A DNA stretch of 64,000 nt from Verrucomicrobiota bacterium (lineage in GTDB: Bacteria; Verrucomicrobiota; Verrucomicrobiia; Verrucomicrobiales; Verrucomicrobiaceae). This document shows, piece after piece, positions 25,661 to 34,465 of this stretch. Each line of letters opens with the position of its first letter. Within the stretch, counting starts at the first letter, position 1. Where the stretch lies: the NCBI GenBank assembly GCA_017301975.1, contig JAFLEI010000022.1:58753-122752 (forward strand). Reading direction: 5' to 3'. A program made the position numbers and the translations under genes. Below the pieces are notes generated by a model. It worked only from the letters and a program-made list of their open reading frames with translations, searched no databases and was not told where the DNA came from.

Positions 25661-26642
25661 AGGGCATGCTGCGTGTGATTTCCACGGTCACGGAGCGGTG
25701 ATCGGAGCCCATTTCGGGGCCGAGGGTGCGCTTTTGGACGGTGAGGCCGCGCTTCATGAGGACGTGGTCGATGGGGATCATCATGGGGAGGTTCAGGCCC
25801 CAGGTGGGTGGCCAGACGGGATCGACGGAACGGAAGTCGAGGCCGCTTTTTTGGCGGAGGAGGCGCATGCCTTCGCACCAAGGAGTGGCATTGAGGTCGC
25901 CGGCGACGATGACTTCGCCGCTGAGGGGGGCGACGAGGGTGGCGATGGCTGATAACTGCTCGCGCCATTCGTGCGCTTTCTGTTCTCCGATGGGCGGGAT
26001 GGGGTGCGTGCCGATGAAGGTGAGCGGTCTGCCGAGGTGGTCGAGATTGAGCACGAGAGTGGGGAGGCGCCAGATGGTGAAGTGGCGGACCTCTGAGCTT
26101 TTCATGGGAAGCCGGGTGTAGCAGGCGATGCCAAAATTGACATCGCTCAGCTCTTCCACGTGATGGGGGTATTTGATGCGGAGCGGTTCCAGGGCTGTGC
26201 GCCAGGTGTCATCGACTTCGAGCAGGCAGACGATGTCCGCGTCGGTTTGCATCACGTGGCTGATGGCGGCCGGCTGGTTCTTGTTGTCGGTCAGGACGTT
26301 GAAGGTCATGACGCGCAGGGCTTTGCCGGCGGGAGATGGCGTTACTTCGGCGGTTTGATGGAAGGCGTAGATGATCTGTGCATTCCAGAGCAGGGAGATG
26401 AGCGAGATGAGCACGATACCGGAGCGACGACGAAGCAGGGCGTAGATCAAAACAAGGGCGCAGACCACGACGTACTGCAGGCGGAAGTGGGACAGGAGAT
26501 CAAAAATGTGGCCGTGACGGCCCAGGCTGCCAAGCCAGGTGCAGGAGAGGGACATGGCGACGATGACATCGCAAAGTCCGGCCAGGGAGACGGCCTTTTG
26601 CAGGGGGGTGGGTTTGTCGGCTGGCGGCGCTTCGTCACTCAT
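25659..26642 (-). CDS. Membrane-anchored endonuclease/exonuclease/phosphatase (EEP) family protein
   Basis: The 327-aa reading starts at ATG 26642 (MSDEAPPADKPTPLQKAVSL); a TTG two codons earlier is also open. Three hydrophobic segments at about residues 20-110 (LAGLCDVIVAMSLSCTWLG, YVVVCALVLIYALL, IVLISLISLLWNAQI) precede the EEP domain. Its metal and catalytic motifs are visible: RVMTFNVLTDNKN, VCLLEVDDTW, FIGTHPIPPIG, VIVAGDLNATPW and MGSDHRSVTVEI. Family members cleave phosphodiesters in nucleic acids, inositides or sphingolipids; the substrate here is unknown. The active site would face the periplasm or cytoplasm depending on topology. Confidence 0.87.
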   Translation of the reverse strand: MSDEAPPADKPTPLQKAVSLAGLCDVIVAMSLSCTWLGSLGRHGHIFDLLSHFRLQYVVVCALVLIYALLRRRSGIVLISLISLLWNAQIIYAFHQTAEVTPSPAGKALRVMTFNVLTDNKNQPAAISHVMQTDADIVCLLEVDDTWRTALEPLRIKYPHHVEELSDVNFGIACYTRLPMKSSEVRHFTIWRLPTLVLNLDHLGRPLTFIGTHPIPPIGEQKAHEWREQLSAIATLVAPLSGEVIVAGDLNATPWCEGMRLLRQKSGLDFRSVDPVWPPTWGLNLPMMIPIDHVLMKRGLTVQKRTLGPEMGSDHRSVTVEITRSMP

Positions 26643-26703
26643 CGGCAATGAGGGAGACTACGCATGAGCGGTGTGGATGCACCTTCTTCTTGCACGGTGA
26701 AGC

Positions 26704-27471
26704 ATGCCGTTCATGGATGAAGGCATGGGTAAACTTCAAGACAAGATCGCAGTCGTCACCGGTGCCGGACGCGGCATTGGCAAAGCCATCGCCGAAACTT
26801 TCGCCGCCGAGGGCGCGAAAGTGGCCATCATCAGCCGCACACAGGGCAATGCGCAGAGCGCCGCAGATGCGATCAATGCCAAGTACCCCGATGCTGCGAA
26901 GGCCTATGCGCTGGACGTGGCCGATGGCGCGGCCTGCGCCGAGGTGGGCAAGCAGATTCTGGCGGACTATGATCATGTGGACATTCTGGTGAACAACGCC
27001 GGTGTGACCAAGGACGGGCTGCTGCTGCGCATGAGCGAGGAAGACTGGGACGTGGTGCTGGACACGAATTTGAAGGGCGCTTTCAACATGGTGAAGGCTT
27101 TTCAGCGCAGCATCCTGAAGCAAAAAGGCGCGCGCATCATCAACATCAGTTCTGTGATCGGGCTGATCGGCAATGCGGGGCAGGCGAACTACGCGGCGAG
27201 CAAGGCGGGGCTCATTGGGTTCACCAAATCGCTGGCACGTGAGTTTGCGGGTCGTGGAGTGACCGCCAACTGCATCTGCCCGGGGTTCATTGCGACGGAC
27301 ATGACGCATGTGCTGAATGATGCGGTGAAGGGTGAGATTTTGAAGAAGATCCCGCTGAATGACCTGGGTGCGGCAGAGGACATCGCCGAAGCGGTTCTGT
27401 ATCTGGCCAGCCCCGCCGCCCGATATGTGACGGGTCAGGTGCTGGCGGTGGATGGTGGGATGGTGATGTAG
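26704..27471 (+). CDS. fabG: 3-oxoacyl-ACP reductase (FabG-like SDR)
   Basis: The 255-aa protein reduces 3-oxoacyl-ACP in fatty-acid elongation, by family. Motifs: VVTGAGRGIG for NADP binding, NNAG at 97-100, Ser150 in NISSVIG, and Tyr163/Lys167 in YAASKAG. NISSVIGLIGNAGQANYAAS and CPGFIATDMT are hallmarks of FabG over other SDRs. The start is uncertain: 26704, 26713 or 26725; the last gives the usual FabG length (248 aa). The rest of a fab cluster is absent, so a specialised reductase remains possible. Confidence 0.88.
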   Translation: MPFMDEGMGKLQDKIAVVTGAGRGIGKAIAETFAAEGAKVAIISRTQGNAQSAADAINAKYPDAAKAYALDVADGAACAEVGKQILADYDHVDILVNNAGVTKDGLLLRMSEEDWDVVLDTNLKGAFNMVKAFQRSILKQKGARIINISSVIGLIGNAGQANYAASKAGLIGFTKSLAREFAGRGVTANCICPGFIATDMTHVLNDAVKGEILKKIPLNDLGAAEDIAEAVLYLASPAARYVTGQVLAVDGGMVM

Positions 27472-27833
27472 CGGCTGGATGCTGGATCCTTGATGCTAGA
27501 TTTCAGAATCTGGCATCAAGTGTCTTGGCGGTATTGGACAAGCAGGTTTGATGCTGATTTGGCACGCTTGGGCGTGGCGGCGATTTGTGTCACCGCTACG
27601 CGGTTCCACGAGAGGGAGCGGTGAGCGGGGGGCCTACCGTGGGTTGGCACCCACGGCTACTTTTGTGCCAGCCCTCCGGGCTTTCGGAGGGAGGCGCATG
27701 GTGCGTGTCGTTTGCCTATGCTGGCATGAACTCACTGTCGTCATTCAGCGCAGTTTTTTATACTTTGCTTATTGAGCCTTGGGCAATGGACTGAAAGAAG
27801 GGCATTCGTGGTGGAAGTGAATATAGTGCCTGA
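27472..27833. other. Non-coding spacer after fabG with several hairpins
   Basis: A strong 14-bp stem occurs at 27489-27502/27507-27520 (CTTGATGCTAGATT against AATCTGGCATCAAG, one mismatch), 18 bp after the fabG stop; it may end the transcript although no T-run follows. Further hairpins are CCGTGGGT-TGGC-ACCCACGG at 27637-27656 and CCCTCC...GGAGGG at about 27673-27692. No gene is supported. Confidence 0.55.
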
Positions 27834-28026
27834 ATGCGGCAAATTCGCGGCGGGGCTTTTTGCAGACGCTGCTGGTATCCGTTGGGTGCGGCGGGGCGGT
27901 GGGTTTGCTTCCCAGGCTGGCTGCAAGAACTCAGGGGAGCACTCGCTAAAGCTCGGCACCCCTGGGCTGTATTACGCAGCCCCTTTGGGGCTGGTGTATT
28001 GCGGAGTGAAGTGGCGAAGGATGGCG
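27834..28026 (+). repeat. Mosaic hairpin repeat, family A copy 3
   Basis: GCGGCGGGGCTTTTTGCAGACG with GCTGCTGG, GGGTTTGCTTCCCAGG at about 27900-27915, hairpin 27932-27966 (CAGGGGAGCACTCGCTAAAG with GCTCGGCACCCCTG), then TTACGCAGCCCCTTTGGGGC and TGGCGAAGGATGG. It is located at the convergent ends of fabG and the CPBP gene. Confidence 0.85.
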
Positions 28027-28049
28027 TCGGCTCGCCCAATGCGCACACG

Positions 28050-28135
28050 AGCGGGTGCGTGTCGGGGCGTCTTGCAGACGTGTTATGCCGGTGGTATTAC
28101 GGAAGGCCGTTGGTCTTCCAAGTGAGGAAGTCTGC
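28050..28135 (+). repeat. Partial family A unit adjoining copy 3
   Basis: GTGTCGGGGCGTCTTGCAGACG is followed by TATTACGGAAGGCCGTTGGTC and GAGGAAGTCTGC. These are the first and last blocks of copies 4-6 (near 47.0, 54.0 and 56.8 kb) with the middle missing. The last block forms a GGAAGGCC...GGTCTTCC hairpin. Confidence 0.6.
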
Positions 28136-28236
28136 CCCTCGCACAAGTCTCAATCGTTCTCCAACCGAGAACGAGTGACGCCGGCTTTTTTAGAAGTGCG
28201 TTTTCGAAATTAGCTGTGGATTCCGGAAGCTGGAAT

Positions 28237-29073
28237 CTAGGTTTTGTCTCCGAAGATCATGGCGATGATGCTGACGCCGTTGAAGATGGAATGGAGGATC
28301 ATGGGGACGAGGAGGCAGCCGGTGATTTCGTAGGCGAGGCAGAAGAGGACTGCGAGCGTCCACAGGGGCAGGAGGCTGCCGACGTGCATGTGGATGATGG
28401 CGAACATGAGGGAGGAACTGAGAGCGGCGAAGGGGGCGTCGGTGTAGCGTTTGAGGACGCCATACACAAAGCCGCGAAACAACGTTTCCTCCGCCAGGGG
28501 GGCGATGACCACGGCGAGGAAGATCACGAGGATTTTGAGGCCGATGCTGTCTGATTCCTGGAAGGCTTTGACGGTTTCCTGGGGATCGAGGTCCGGCCAG
28601 AAATTTTGCAGCCAGGTGACGGTGATGGCGGAAACCACGTTCACCGAGATCAAGATGATGATGGTGAAGATGCCCACGGTCACGGCCAGCGAGCGCCAGT
28701 GCAGGTGCTGGAGGCCGAAGAGTTCGGCCGGATTCAAGCTGCGAAGCTGGAAGAGGTAGAGCAGAATCCCTGCGCAGATCGTGAGATGGAAGACCATGCC
28801 GACGATGAGGCTGCTGTCGCTGACGGTGCTGCCGGCATCGCCACTGGCTGCGCCCTGCGGCTGCATGGAGAGAATGAACGCCAAACCGAGCACGGCGAGA
28901 ACAAGCAAATCCGGCGCTCCGTAGGGGCGGGAGAGCACGGCCCCTTCATGATTCCAGGAGACTTCCGGACGGAGGTGGCGCAGGATCCAGTAACCGATCA
29001 GCGCCATCGCGGTGGCGATGCTGACAAAGACGGACAGATCGTGCAGGACGCCGAATGAATGCACATCCAGCAT
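28237..29073 (-). CDS. CPBP-family intramembrane metalloprotease
   Basis: The 278-aa polytopic membrane protein belongs to the CAAX-protease/bacteriocin-processing family. The active-site motifs are complete: Glu195-Glu196 and Arg200 in APLAEETLFRGF, a His in MFAIIHMHVG (228 or 230) and His261 in PMILHSIFNG. About seven hydrophobic segments surround them. In bacteria these proteases process membrane peptides or give bacteriocin self-immunity; the substrate here is unknown. The ATG follows the sppA stop by 2 bp, so the two membrane proteases are co-transcribed. Confidence 0.9.
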   Translation of the reverse strand: MLDVHSFGVLHDLSVFVSIATAMALIGYWILRHLRPEVSWNHEGAVLSRPYGAPDLLVLAVLGLAFILSMQPQGAASGDAGSTVSDSSLIVGMVFHLTICAGILLYLFQLRSLNPAELFGLQHLHWRSLAVTVGIFTIIILISVNVVSAITVTWLQNFWPDLDPQETVKAFQESDSIGLKILVIFLAVVIAPLAEETLFRGFVYGVLKRYTDAPFAALSSSLMFAIIHMHVGSLLPLWTLAVLFCLAYEITGCLLVPMILHSIFNGVSIIAMIFGDKT

Positions 29074-29075
29074 GA

Positions 29076-30110
29076 TCAGTGGGCGAAGCTCGGGGGAAGG
29101 TAATACGGCACGCCGGGAAGCAGCTTGGGAAGCAGGCCGCTGCTGAGGTCCAACTGAACCTTGGCGGGTGGTGCGCCTGCTTTGGCAGAGGCCGCGCCAA
29201 ACACATCAAAGAGACTCGTTTCGTGGCGATACTTCACGACGCCTGCATCGGCGGCTTTGCCGAGGGTGCGTGCGAGTTCGTAGGCATCTTCCACATAGCC
29301 GATTTGATCGACGAGTTTGGCGGCAAGGGCTTCGCGACCTGTGACCACGCGGCCATCGGCCACGGTGCTTTTGAGCTGCTCTTTGGGCACGCCGCGTGCC
29401 TCTGAGACGATGCCGAGGAAGCGGTCATACATCTGCATGACCAGATTTTGGACGTAGGCTTTTTCGTCTTCACGCATGGGGCGGGCGCCGCTGAGGGAGT
29501 CCTTGAAGGCGCCGCTGGTGAAGGCGGTCATGGAGAGGCCGACTTTGCCGAAGAGTTCGCTGTAGTTCATGGTCTCGATGATGACGCCGATGCTTGCGGT
29601 CAGGGTGGTTTCGCTGGCGACGATTTTGGTGGCACCGCAGGCCACGTAGTAGCCACCGGAAGCGGCCATGGCATCCATGTAAACGACGACGGGTTTCACT
29701 TTGGCGGCGTTTTTCACGGCATTGTAAATGATGTCCGAGGCGGTGACCTCTCCGCCGGGGGAGTTCACCCGAAGGACGATGGCCTTCACGTTCTTGTCTT
29801 TTACTGCCTGCTCCAGTGCGTTTTTGAGCGACTCCACGCTTGGCATGGCCTCGGCAAAAAGTCCGCCCATGGACATGGAGGAGATCACGCCTTCGAGGTC
29901 GATGTGGACGATCTTGTCCTGGGTGGTTTTTTTGGGGGACTCGACGGTGACTTCATGCAGATGGCGCTTTGGCCGAGCCGTGGAAAAGCCTCCATCAGCC
30001 CCGACGTCCAGGTCGAGCTTGCCGAGGAACTGGCCTACATTGAGGCCCAGACTCACGATGAGGCCGAGAAGGAGGAGGGCGATCAAGCAGCCATACGATT
30101 TGTTGCTCAT
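29076..30110 (-). CDS. sppA: Signal peptide peptidase SppA (S49 family)
   Basis: The 344-aa reading starts at ATG 30110 (MSNKSYGCLIALLLLGLIVS), which opens the membrane anchor; 14 further upstream codons are open but unlikely. The protease degrades cleaved signal peptides in the membrane, by family. The Ser-Lys dyad is visible: Ser151 in DAMAASGGYYVACGA and Lys203 in TSGAFKDSLSG. VLRVNSPGGEVTASDII precedes it. It has the single-domain length of the SppA36K type, not the double-domain E. coli form. It is upstream of the CPBP gene by 2 bp. Confidence 0.93.
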   Translation of the reverse strand: MSNKSYGCLIALLLLGLIVSLGLNVGQFLGKLDLDVGADGGFSTARPKRHLHEVTVESPKKTTQDKIVHIDLEGVISSMSMGGLFAEAMPSVESLKNALEQAVKDKNVKAIVLRVNSPGGEVTASDIIYNAVKNAAKVKPVVVYMDAMAASGGYYVACGATKIVASETTLTASIGVIIETMNYSELFGKVGLSMTAFTSGAFKDSLSGARPMREDEKAYVQNLVMQMYDRFLGIVSEARGVPKEQLKSTVADGRVVTGREALAAKLVDQIGYVEDAYELARTLGKAADAGVVKYRHETSLFDVFGAASAKAGAPPAKVQLDLSSGLLPKLLPGVPYYLPPSFAH

Positions 30111-30252
30111 AGGGGCAGATGCTAAGCGGGTGGGGTGGATTTGCCAAGCCATTCGCGCCGCAATTTAGGGGGTGGTTTGGCGGGTGGGGATGACTTATGG
30201 CATTTCGCAAAAACTCATTTTTCATCTCATGGGCATCGTGGTGCAGAGGGGT

Positions 30253-30345
30253 GCAGGGACGGCGGACCTTTTTGGATGGCCTGCGGGTGGGACAGGCCCG
30301 GAAAGAGGGACGCGCGCAACGCGTCCCTCCCAGCGCTGGAGCACT
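30253..30345 (+). repeat. Family C repeat, copy 1
   Basis: AGGGACGGCGGACCTTTTTGGAT, GCCTGCGGGTGGGACAGGCCCG, then the hairpin AGGGACGCGCGC-AA-CGCGTCCCT and CAGCGCTGGAG. The same order of blocks occurs at 40601-40695. It lies in the spacer upstream of sppA. Confidence 0.75.
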
Positions 30346-30680
30346 CCTAATACCCAGGCGAATTTGAAAATGAGTCCGGAGATTTTCCTTGGCGAGAAGG
30401 CTGGCGCATGGCGTCGCAGGATGGGGGGAGAATGACGTGGTGTGTATTGAAGCACGCGCTGTGAGGAATGGGAGGCAGCTTTGAGAGCATTGCAAATGCT
30501 GGGGCGTGCGGATGTCCTCGCAGTCGGGCGGTTTGGCGGAGGTGGCGGTGGGCGGTGAAATGTTTTGGACGCCAAACACGGCCGACCTACGGCCCCGAGC
30601 GCGGTGGTGGCGTCCTAAACAGAGACCTGTTTCAGTTAGGCGTGGTATAAGAACCCGATGTGCAGAGGTGCAGCCCAGGA
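30346..30680. other. Non-coding spacer between family C repeat and the AsmA-like gene
   Basis: No gene is supported; short frames on both strands look compositional. Near 30560-30635 the sequence (ACGCCAAACACGGCCGACCTACGG) resembles other degenerate repeat debris in this genome but has no second copy in the window that I could see. Confidence 0.4.
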
Positions 30681-32141
30681 TTATTTGAAGAGGCCTTTGA
30701 GGCCTTTGAAGGTGTTGATGAGGCCTTTGGCTTGTTCTTCGATGTCGTTGCCGAGCAGGTTTTCGAGCTTTACCTGGAGGTCGGGTTTGACCTCGGGGTG
30801 AGAGAGGGAGCCGGTGATGGTGAGGTCAAAGGTGAGGCGTCCCTGGCTGTCTGAGAGGCCTTCGACGACGAGCTTGGAAAGGGTGCGGTTGATGCCGCGG
30901 CTGGCGATGCCCTGCATGAGGCTTTGTTTGAGCGCCTCGCCACAGGACAGGCGTGTGAGCAGGCCCTGCTGGTCTTTGGCAAAGTCCATCCATGAGTCAC
31001 GCTTGATGGTGTATTCGTAGTCCGGCAGGGCAAACTGGGCGTCTTCAAGGAAACGCATGGACTGCTCGCGGTAAAGGACGTGGGCATGAACATCCTGAGC
31101 GAGGGTGCCGCCGATGCGGATGGCGCTGATGTCGATACCGTATTTCATGAGCTTGTCCAAGCTGGCGCCGGCGGTCTCGCCGATAGTCATGTTTCCGCCG
31201 ACGGAGGAGCCGCGGTCGATGATGAGGTTCAGGTCTGCGGCAGGAGACCAGAGGCGGGTGGCGGGATCCACGGGATTGACGTCGCCCTCGCCGTGCAGGG
31301 TCATGTCGGCAAAGCGGACCTGACGTGGCTGTCCGCCGATCTTGGCGACACCGTCCACGACGGCCTTGGCGGCGAGGCGGACGTGCAGGCGATTGTGCGC
31401 GGTGAGATCGCCGGGATCAATGTCGATGTCGGTGAGGGCGAGGCTGAAGTTGCTGATGTCGGCATTGAACTGGGAGTCAACGCCTTGATTTGAGATGCGG
31501 AAATGCGCCTGCTCGATGCTGATTTCCTGGAGCGAGAGACGCTCGGCGCTGGGGGGCGGCTGGTCTGGGGAAGGTGGAGGGACGGGGGGAGTGGTCAGGG
31601 CTGGGGGCGGGGCTTCCGGGGAGGGGACGGCGGCAACGGGAGGCGGGGATTGAATGGGGATTGCGCGCGGGACTTCTTCCATCTGCATCTGCGCGAGTTT
31701 TTCCGGTGGCGGCTGAAACAGCCTTTGGAGGGAGCTGCCGTCCTGCGGGCTGACGGTTTCAGTGACATCCAGGCCGATGAGACGCAGCACGCGGGGATAA
31801 AAGTGGCGGTTCCAGAGGCCCTCGGGCACGAGCTCCAGATAGGCCATCTCGACATTCACGGGCGCGTGATGCATGGGAGGGCGGGCCGCGATGGGGGTGC
31901 CGGCGTATTGATCACGCGGGCCGATTTTGATGCCGGAGAGGCGGAGGCTGGGCGGCCAGGAAAGGATGGCGAGATTCACCTCGTCCAACTGGACGCGGGC
32001 ATTGATGTTCTTTTCTGTTTCAAGGGTGAGGCGTTCCTTGTTGACGTAACGGCGCAGCCACCAGACGCCGCCAAGCGGTGCGGCGATGGCGACCAGCAGC
32101 CCGAGGCCGAGCAGAATCAGAATGATGCGGGTGATCTTCAT
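30681..32141 (-). CDS. AsmA/DUF748-like envelope protein with Pro-rich insert
   Basis: The 486-aa reading starts at ATG 32141 (MKITRIILILLGLGLLVAIA), the start of the membrane anchor. Then come LTLETEKNINARVQLDEVNL and SLRLSGIKIGPRDQY, typical openings of AsmA-like proteins, which bridge periplasm and outer membrane in lipid transport in other Gram-negatives. A Pro/Ala/Ser-rich stretch at about residues 165-205 is probably a linker. The second half (ISIEQAHFRISNQGVDSQFN, LTFDLTITGSLSHPEVKPDL) has the repeating beta pattern of AsmA_2/DUF748. Function here is inferred from this resemblance only. It is divergent from gltX. Confidence 0.72.
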   Translation of the reverse strand: MKITRIILILLGLGLLVAIAAPLGGVWWLRRYVNKERLTLETEKNINARVQLDEVNLAILSWPPSLRLSGIKIGPRDQYAGTPIAARPPMHHAPVNVEMAYLELVPEGLWNRHFYPRVLRLIGLDVTETVSPQDGSSLQRLFQPPPEKLAQMQMEEVPRAIPIQSPPPVAAVPSPEAPPPALTTPPVPPPSPDQPPPSAERLSLQEISIEQAHFRISNQGVDSQFNADISNFSLALTDIDIDPGDLTAHNRLHVRLAAKAVVDGVAKIGGQPRQVRFADMTLHGEGDVNPVDPATRLWSPAADLNLIIDRGSSVGGNMTIGETAGASLDKLMKYGIDISAIRIGGTLAQDVHAHVLYREQSMRFLEDAQFALPDYEYTIKRDSWMDFAKDQQGLLTRLSCGEALKQSLMQGIASRGINRTLSKLVVEGLSDSQGRLTFDLTITGSLSHPEVKPDLQVKLENLLGNDIEEQAKGLINTFKGLKGLFK

Positions 32142-32166
32142 GGGGTGAGCATAAGCAGTCTGCCAC

Positions 32167-32197
32167 GATTTGAAATTTGAGATTTGAAATTTGAATT
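32167..32197. repeat. AT-rich direct repeat in the AsmA/gltX divergent spacer
   Basis: GATTTGAAATTT occurs twice in tandem, separated by GA, within an otherwise GC-rich spacer. It may supply promoter or protein-binding sequence for either divergent gene. Confidence 0.6.
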
Positions 32198-32278
32198 GGC
32201 GAATCCCGGCTATTGTCACGCCCCCGTTTCATGACCGCCTGCGTGGTGAGACGACTCGCTTCACCCCTTCTTCCAATC

Positions 32279-33601
32279 ATGTCCATTCGCGTCCGCTTTG
32301 CTCCTTCCCCCACCGGTGATCTCCACGTCGGAGGCGCCCGCACGGCTTTGTTTAACTGGCTCATGGCCCGCAAGAGCGGCGGGACCTTCATCCTGCGGGT
32401 GGAAGACACGGATGGAGCACGCAACACGGCGGAGGCCGCGGCGGGCATCATCAAAGGGATGCGCTGGCTGGGGCTGGACTGGGATGAAGGCCCGGAAGTG
32501 GGCGGTGACTGCGGGCCGTATTTCCAGAGCCAGCGGAAGGACATCTATGATGCGTACTTCAAGAAGCTGGAGGACGCCGGGCGTGTGTATGCCGAGGCGG
32601 ATGGGGCGATGCGTTTTAAATTCAGCCGCACGGCCATCACGGTGCATGACCTGGTGTGCGGGGATGTGACGTTTGCCCCGACAGAGGAGCCGGACATGAC
32701 GATCCGCCGCCCGGATGGCAGCTACATCTTCCATTTTGTGAACGTGGTGGATGACATCGAGATGCGGATGACGCACGTGCTGCGTGGTGAGGATCATCTT
32801 TCGAATACCTGGAAGCACATTGATCTTTTCAATGCCTTTGGTGCCACGCCGCCGACTTATGCGCACATTCCGCTGATCCTGAATCCGGATGGCAGCAAGA
32901 TGAGCAAGCGTGATGAAGGCAGCGCCATTGAGCACAGCTACATGAATGCGGGTTTCCTGCCTGCTGCGGTGTTTAACTACCTCTGCATGCTGGGGTGGAC
33001 GCCGAAGGCGGAGAGCGAAAAGCTTTCGCGTGAGGAGCTGACGGCGCTGTTTGATGCGGATGCCATTCATAGCAGCAACGCGAAGTTTGACCTCAAGAAG
33101 GCGCTGTGGTTCAACGCGCAGTATTTGCGTGAGCTGAGTCCGGAAGAGTTGCTGAAGCATGGCCGGACTTTCCTCGCCGCGAAGGGGCTGGCTTGGACCG
33201 ATGACGCCATGGCTGCCGCCGCTGTGCATAGCGTGCGCGAGAAGGTGAGCCTGCTCACCGAACTGCCGGAGTGGGTGCATTACTTCTTCCGCGAGGATTA
33301 TCCCTTCGAAGCGGATGTGGTGACGAAGCTCAAGGCCAAGCCTGAAAACGCGGGTCTGCTGAAGGCTGCGAGTGAGCAACTGGCACAAGCTGCGGAGTGG
33401 ACTGAGCAGGGCGTGCATGATGCCGTGGAAGCGGCGGCGAAGGCGCTGAGCGTGAAGCCGGGGGCGATGATGCCGCTGCTGCGATTTGCGCTGAGCGGGC
33501 AGTCACGCGGGCCGGGGGTGACGACGATTGCGCATTTGATCGGGAAGGAGAAGACGCTGGCGCGGATTCAGAGGGCGCTGGGGGAGGTGCTGGTTTCGTA
33601 A
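32279..33601 (+). CDS. gltX: Glutamate--tRNA ligase
   Basis: The 440-aa class I aminoacyl-tRNA synthetase charges tRNA-Glu in the cytoplasm. The start at 32279 (MSIRVRFAPSPTGDLHVGG) is set by the N-terminal HIGH-type motif; 22 open upstream codons do not fit the family. The second signature is KMSKR at 207-211. Further family sequence: RVEDTDGARNTAEAA, DDIEMRMTHVLRGEDHLSNT and TYAHIPLILNPDGSK. It is slightly shorter than the E. coli enzyme (471 aa). The C-terminal anticodon-binding domain is present. It is followed after 43 bp by the zinc-ribbon gene. Confidence 0.96.
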   Translation: MSIRVRFAPSPTGDLHVGGARTALFNWLMARKSGGTFILRVEDTDGARNTAEAAAGIIKGMRWLGLDWDEGPEVGGDCGPYFQSQRKDIYDAYFKKLEDAGRVYAEADGAMRFKFSRTAITVHDLVCGDVTFAPTEEPDMTIRRPDGSYIFHFVNVVDDIEMRMTHVLRGEDHLSNTWKHIDLFNAFGATPPTYAHIPLILNPDGSKMSKRDEGSAIEHSYMNAGFLPAAVFNYLCMLGWTPKAESEKLSREELTALFDADAIHSSNAKFDLKKALWFNAQYLRELSPEELLKHGRTFLAAKGLAWTDDAMAAAAVHSVREKVSLLTELPEWVHYFFREDYPFEADVVTKLKAKPENAGLLKAASEQLAQAAEWTEQGVHDAVEAAAKALSVKPGAMMPLLRFALSGQSRGPGVTTIAHLIGKEKTLARIQRALGEVLVS

Positions 33602-33644
33602 TCTGCCTGGAACTGCTCGCGGTTTTCGGACAAACTTTCATCCC

Positions 33645-34130
33645 ATGAGCGTGGACATTTATCGCAATACCGGGATCAAGGACATTCCGCCGCACTTTTA
33701 CTGGGGCGCTTTGGAGCTTGATTACTCGACCGCCATCGAGGCGAATGTTGATCTTCAAAACTTCACGGTCATGCCACGGCGGTGGTATGTGGATGCCCGG
33801 TTTCGTTGTGCTGACTGCGGGACCGAGTTTCTCTGGTCGGCCAAGGAGCAGCAGGTTTGGTTTGAGACTTACCGGTTCTTCGTCGATTCACTGAGAACTC
33901 GCTGTGATAAGTGTTGTTTGAGGCGGAGCGAAGTGCTGCATCTTCGCCAGGAGTATGACGCCCTCATTGGTGAAGCTCGCTCCCAAGGAACCGTCGAGCA
34001 GAAGAAACGCATCTTGGAGATCTTGGAAAAATTGGAAAGCTCCTGCGGCCCCCTTCCTGACAAGATGAGCGAGGCCCGTGACCTATTTTGCAAGCAGTTG
34101 ATGAAATTGAGCGGCGAATCTGATCATTGA
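33645..34130 (+). CDS. Zinc-ribbon domain protein
   Basis: The 161-aa cytoplasmic protein has two CxxC knuckles, RCADCGTEF and RCDKCCLRR, which form a probable zinc-ribbon (residues 50-95). The segment FLWSAKEQQVWFETYRFF between them is typical of the probable-zinc-ribbon (zf-trcl) family. The C-terminal half is helical and charged (VEQKKRILEILEKLES). The function is not known; such proteins are suggested to bind nucleic acid or protein partners. The stop lies 2 bp from the convergent cutA stop. Confidence 0.75.
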   Translation: MSVDIYRNTGIKDIPPHFYWGALELDYSTAIEANVDLQNFTVMPRRWYVDARFRCADCGTEFLWSAKEQQVWFETYRFFVDSLRTRCDKCCLRRSEVLHLRQEYDALIGEARSQGTVEQKKRILEILEKLESSCGPLPDKMSEARDLFCKQLMKLSGESDH

Positions 34131-34132
34131 GT

Positions 34133-34453
34133 TCACACCGCTACGCTCTCTTCCACCCAGCACGCATACGCCTCAGACACTTGCTCCGGCTTTAGTGCCA
34201 CGATTTCGGGCACGTCATAGGGGTGGAGTTCTTGGAGGCGGGATTCGAAGAGGGGATAGGCGGTGGGGGTGGTTTTGAAGATGGCGAGGACTTCGGCGGA
34301 GGTTTCCACTTTGCCCTGCCAGCGGTAGATGGATTCGACGGTGGGGATGAGATTCACGCAGGCGGCGAGTTGCGATTCCACCAGTGCCGTGCCAGTCTCG
34401 CGGGCTTTCCCGATGTCGGGGAAGGTGCAAAAGACGATCAGGAGGTCGTTCAT
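34133..34453 (-). CDS. cutA: Divalent-cation tolerance protein CutA
   Basis: The 106-aa protein starts at ATG 34453 (MNDLLIVFCTFPDIGKARE). The frame remains open far upstream but that is the antisense of the histidine kinase gene. CutA signatures are LVESQLAACVNLIPTVESIY, YRWQGKVETSAEVLAIFKTT, and LHPYDVPEIVALKPEQ near the end. CutA forms a trimer with a ferredoxin-like fold linked to copper tolerance in E. coli. Its ATG is only 12 bp from the divergent histidine kinase ATG, so the promoters must overlap the coding regions or one gene is leaderless. Confidence 0.94.
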   Translation of the reverse strand: MNDLLIVFCTFPDIGKARETGTALVESQLAACVNLIPTVESIYRWQGKVETSAEVLAIFKTTPTAYPLFESRLQELHPYDVPEIVALKPEQVSEAYACWVEESVAV

Positions 34454-34465
34454 AATCGTCAGCCT

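Noticed and set aside
25503..25952. 149-aa + strand open frame
   Set aside because: It starts in the B2 repeat and then runs antisense to the EEP gene; the composition is that of a shadow frame.
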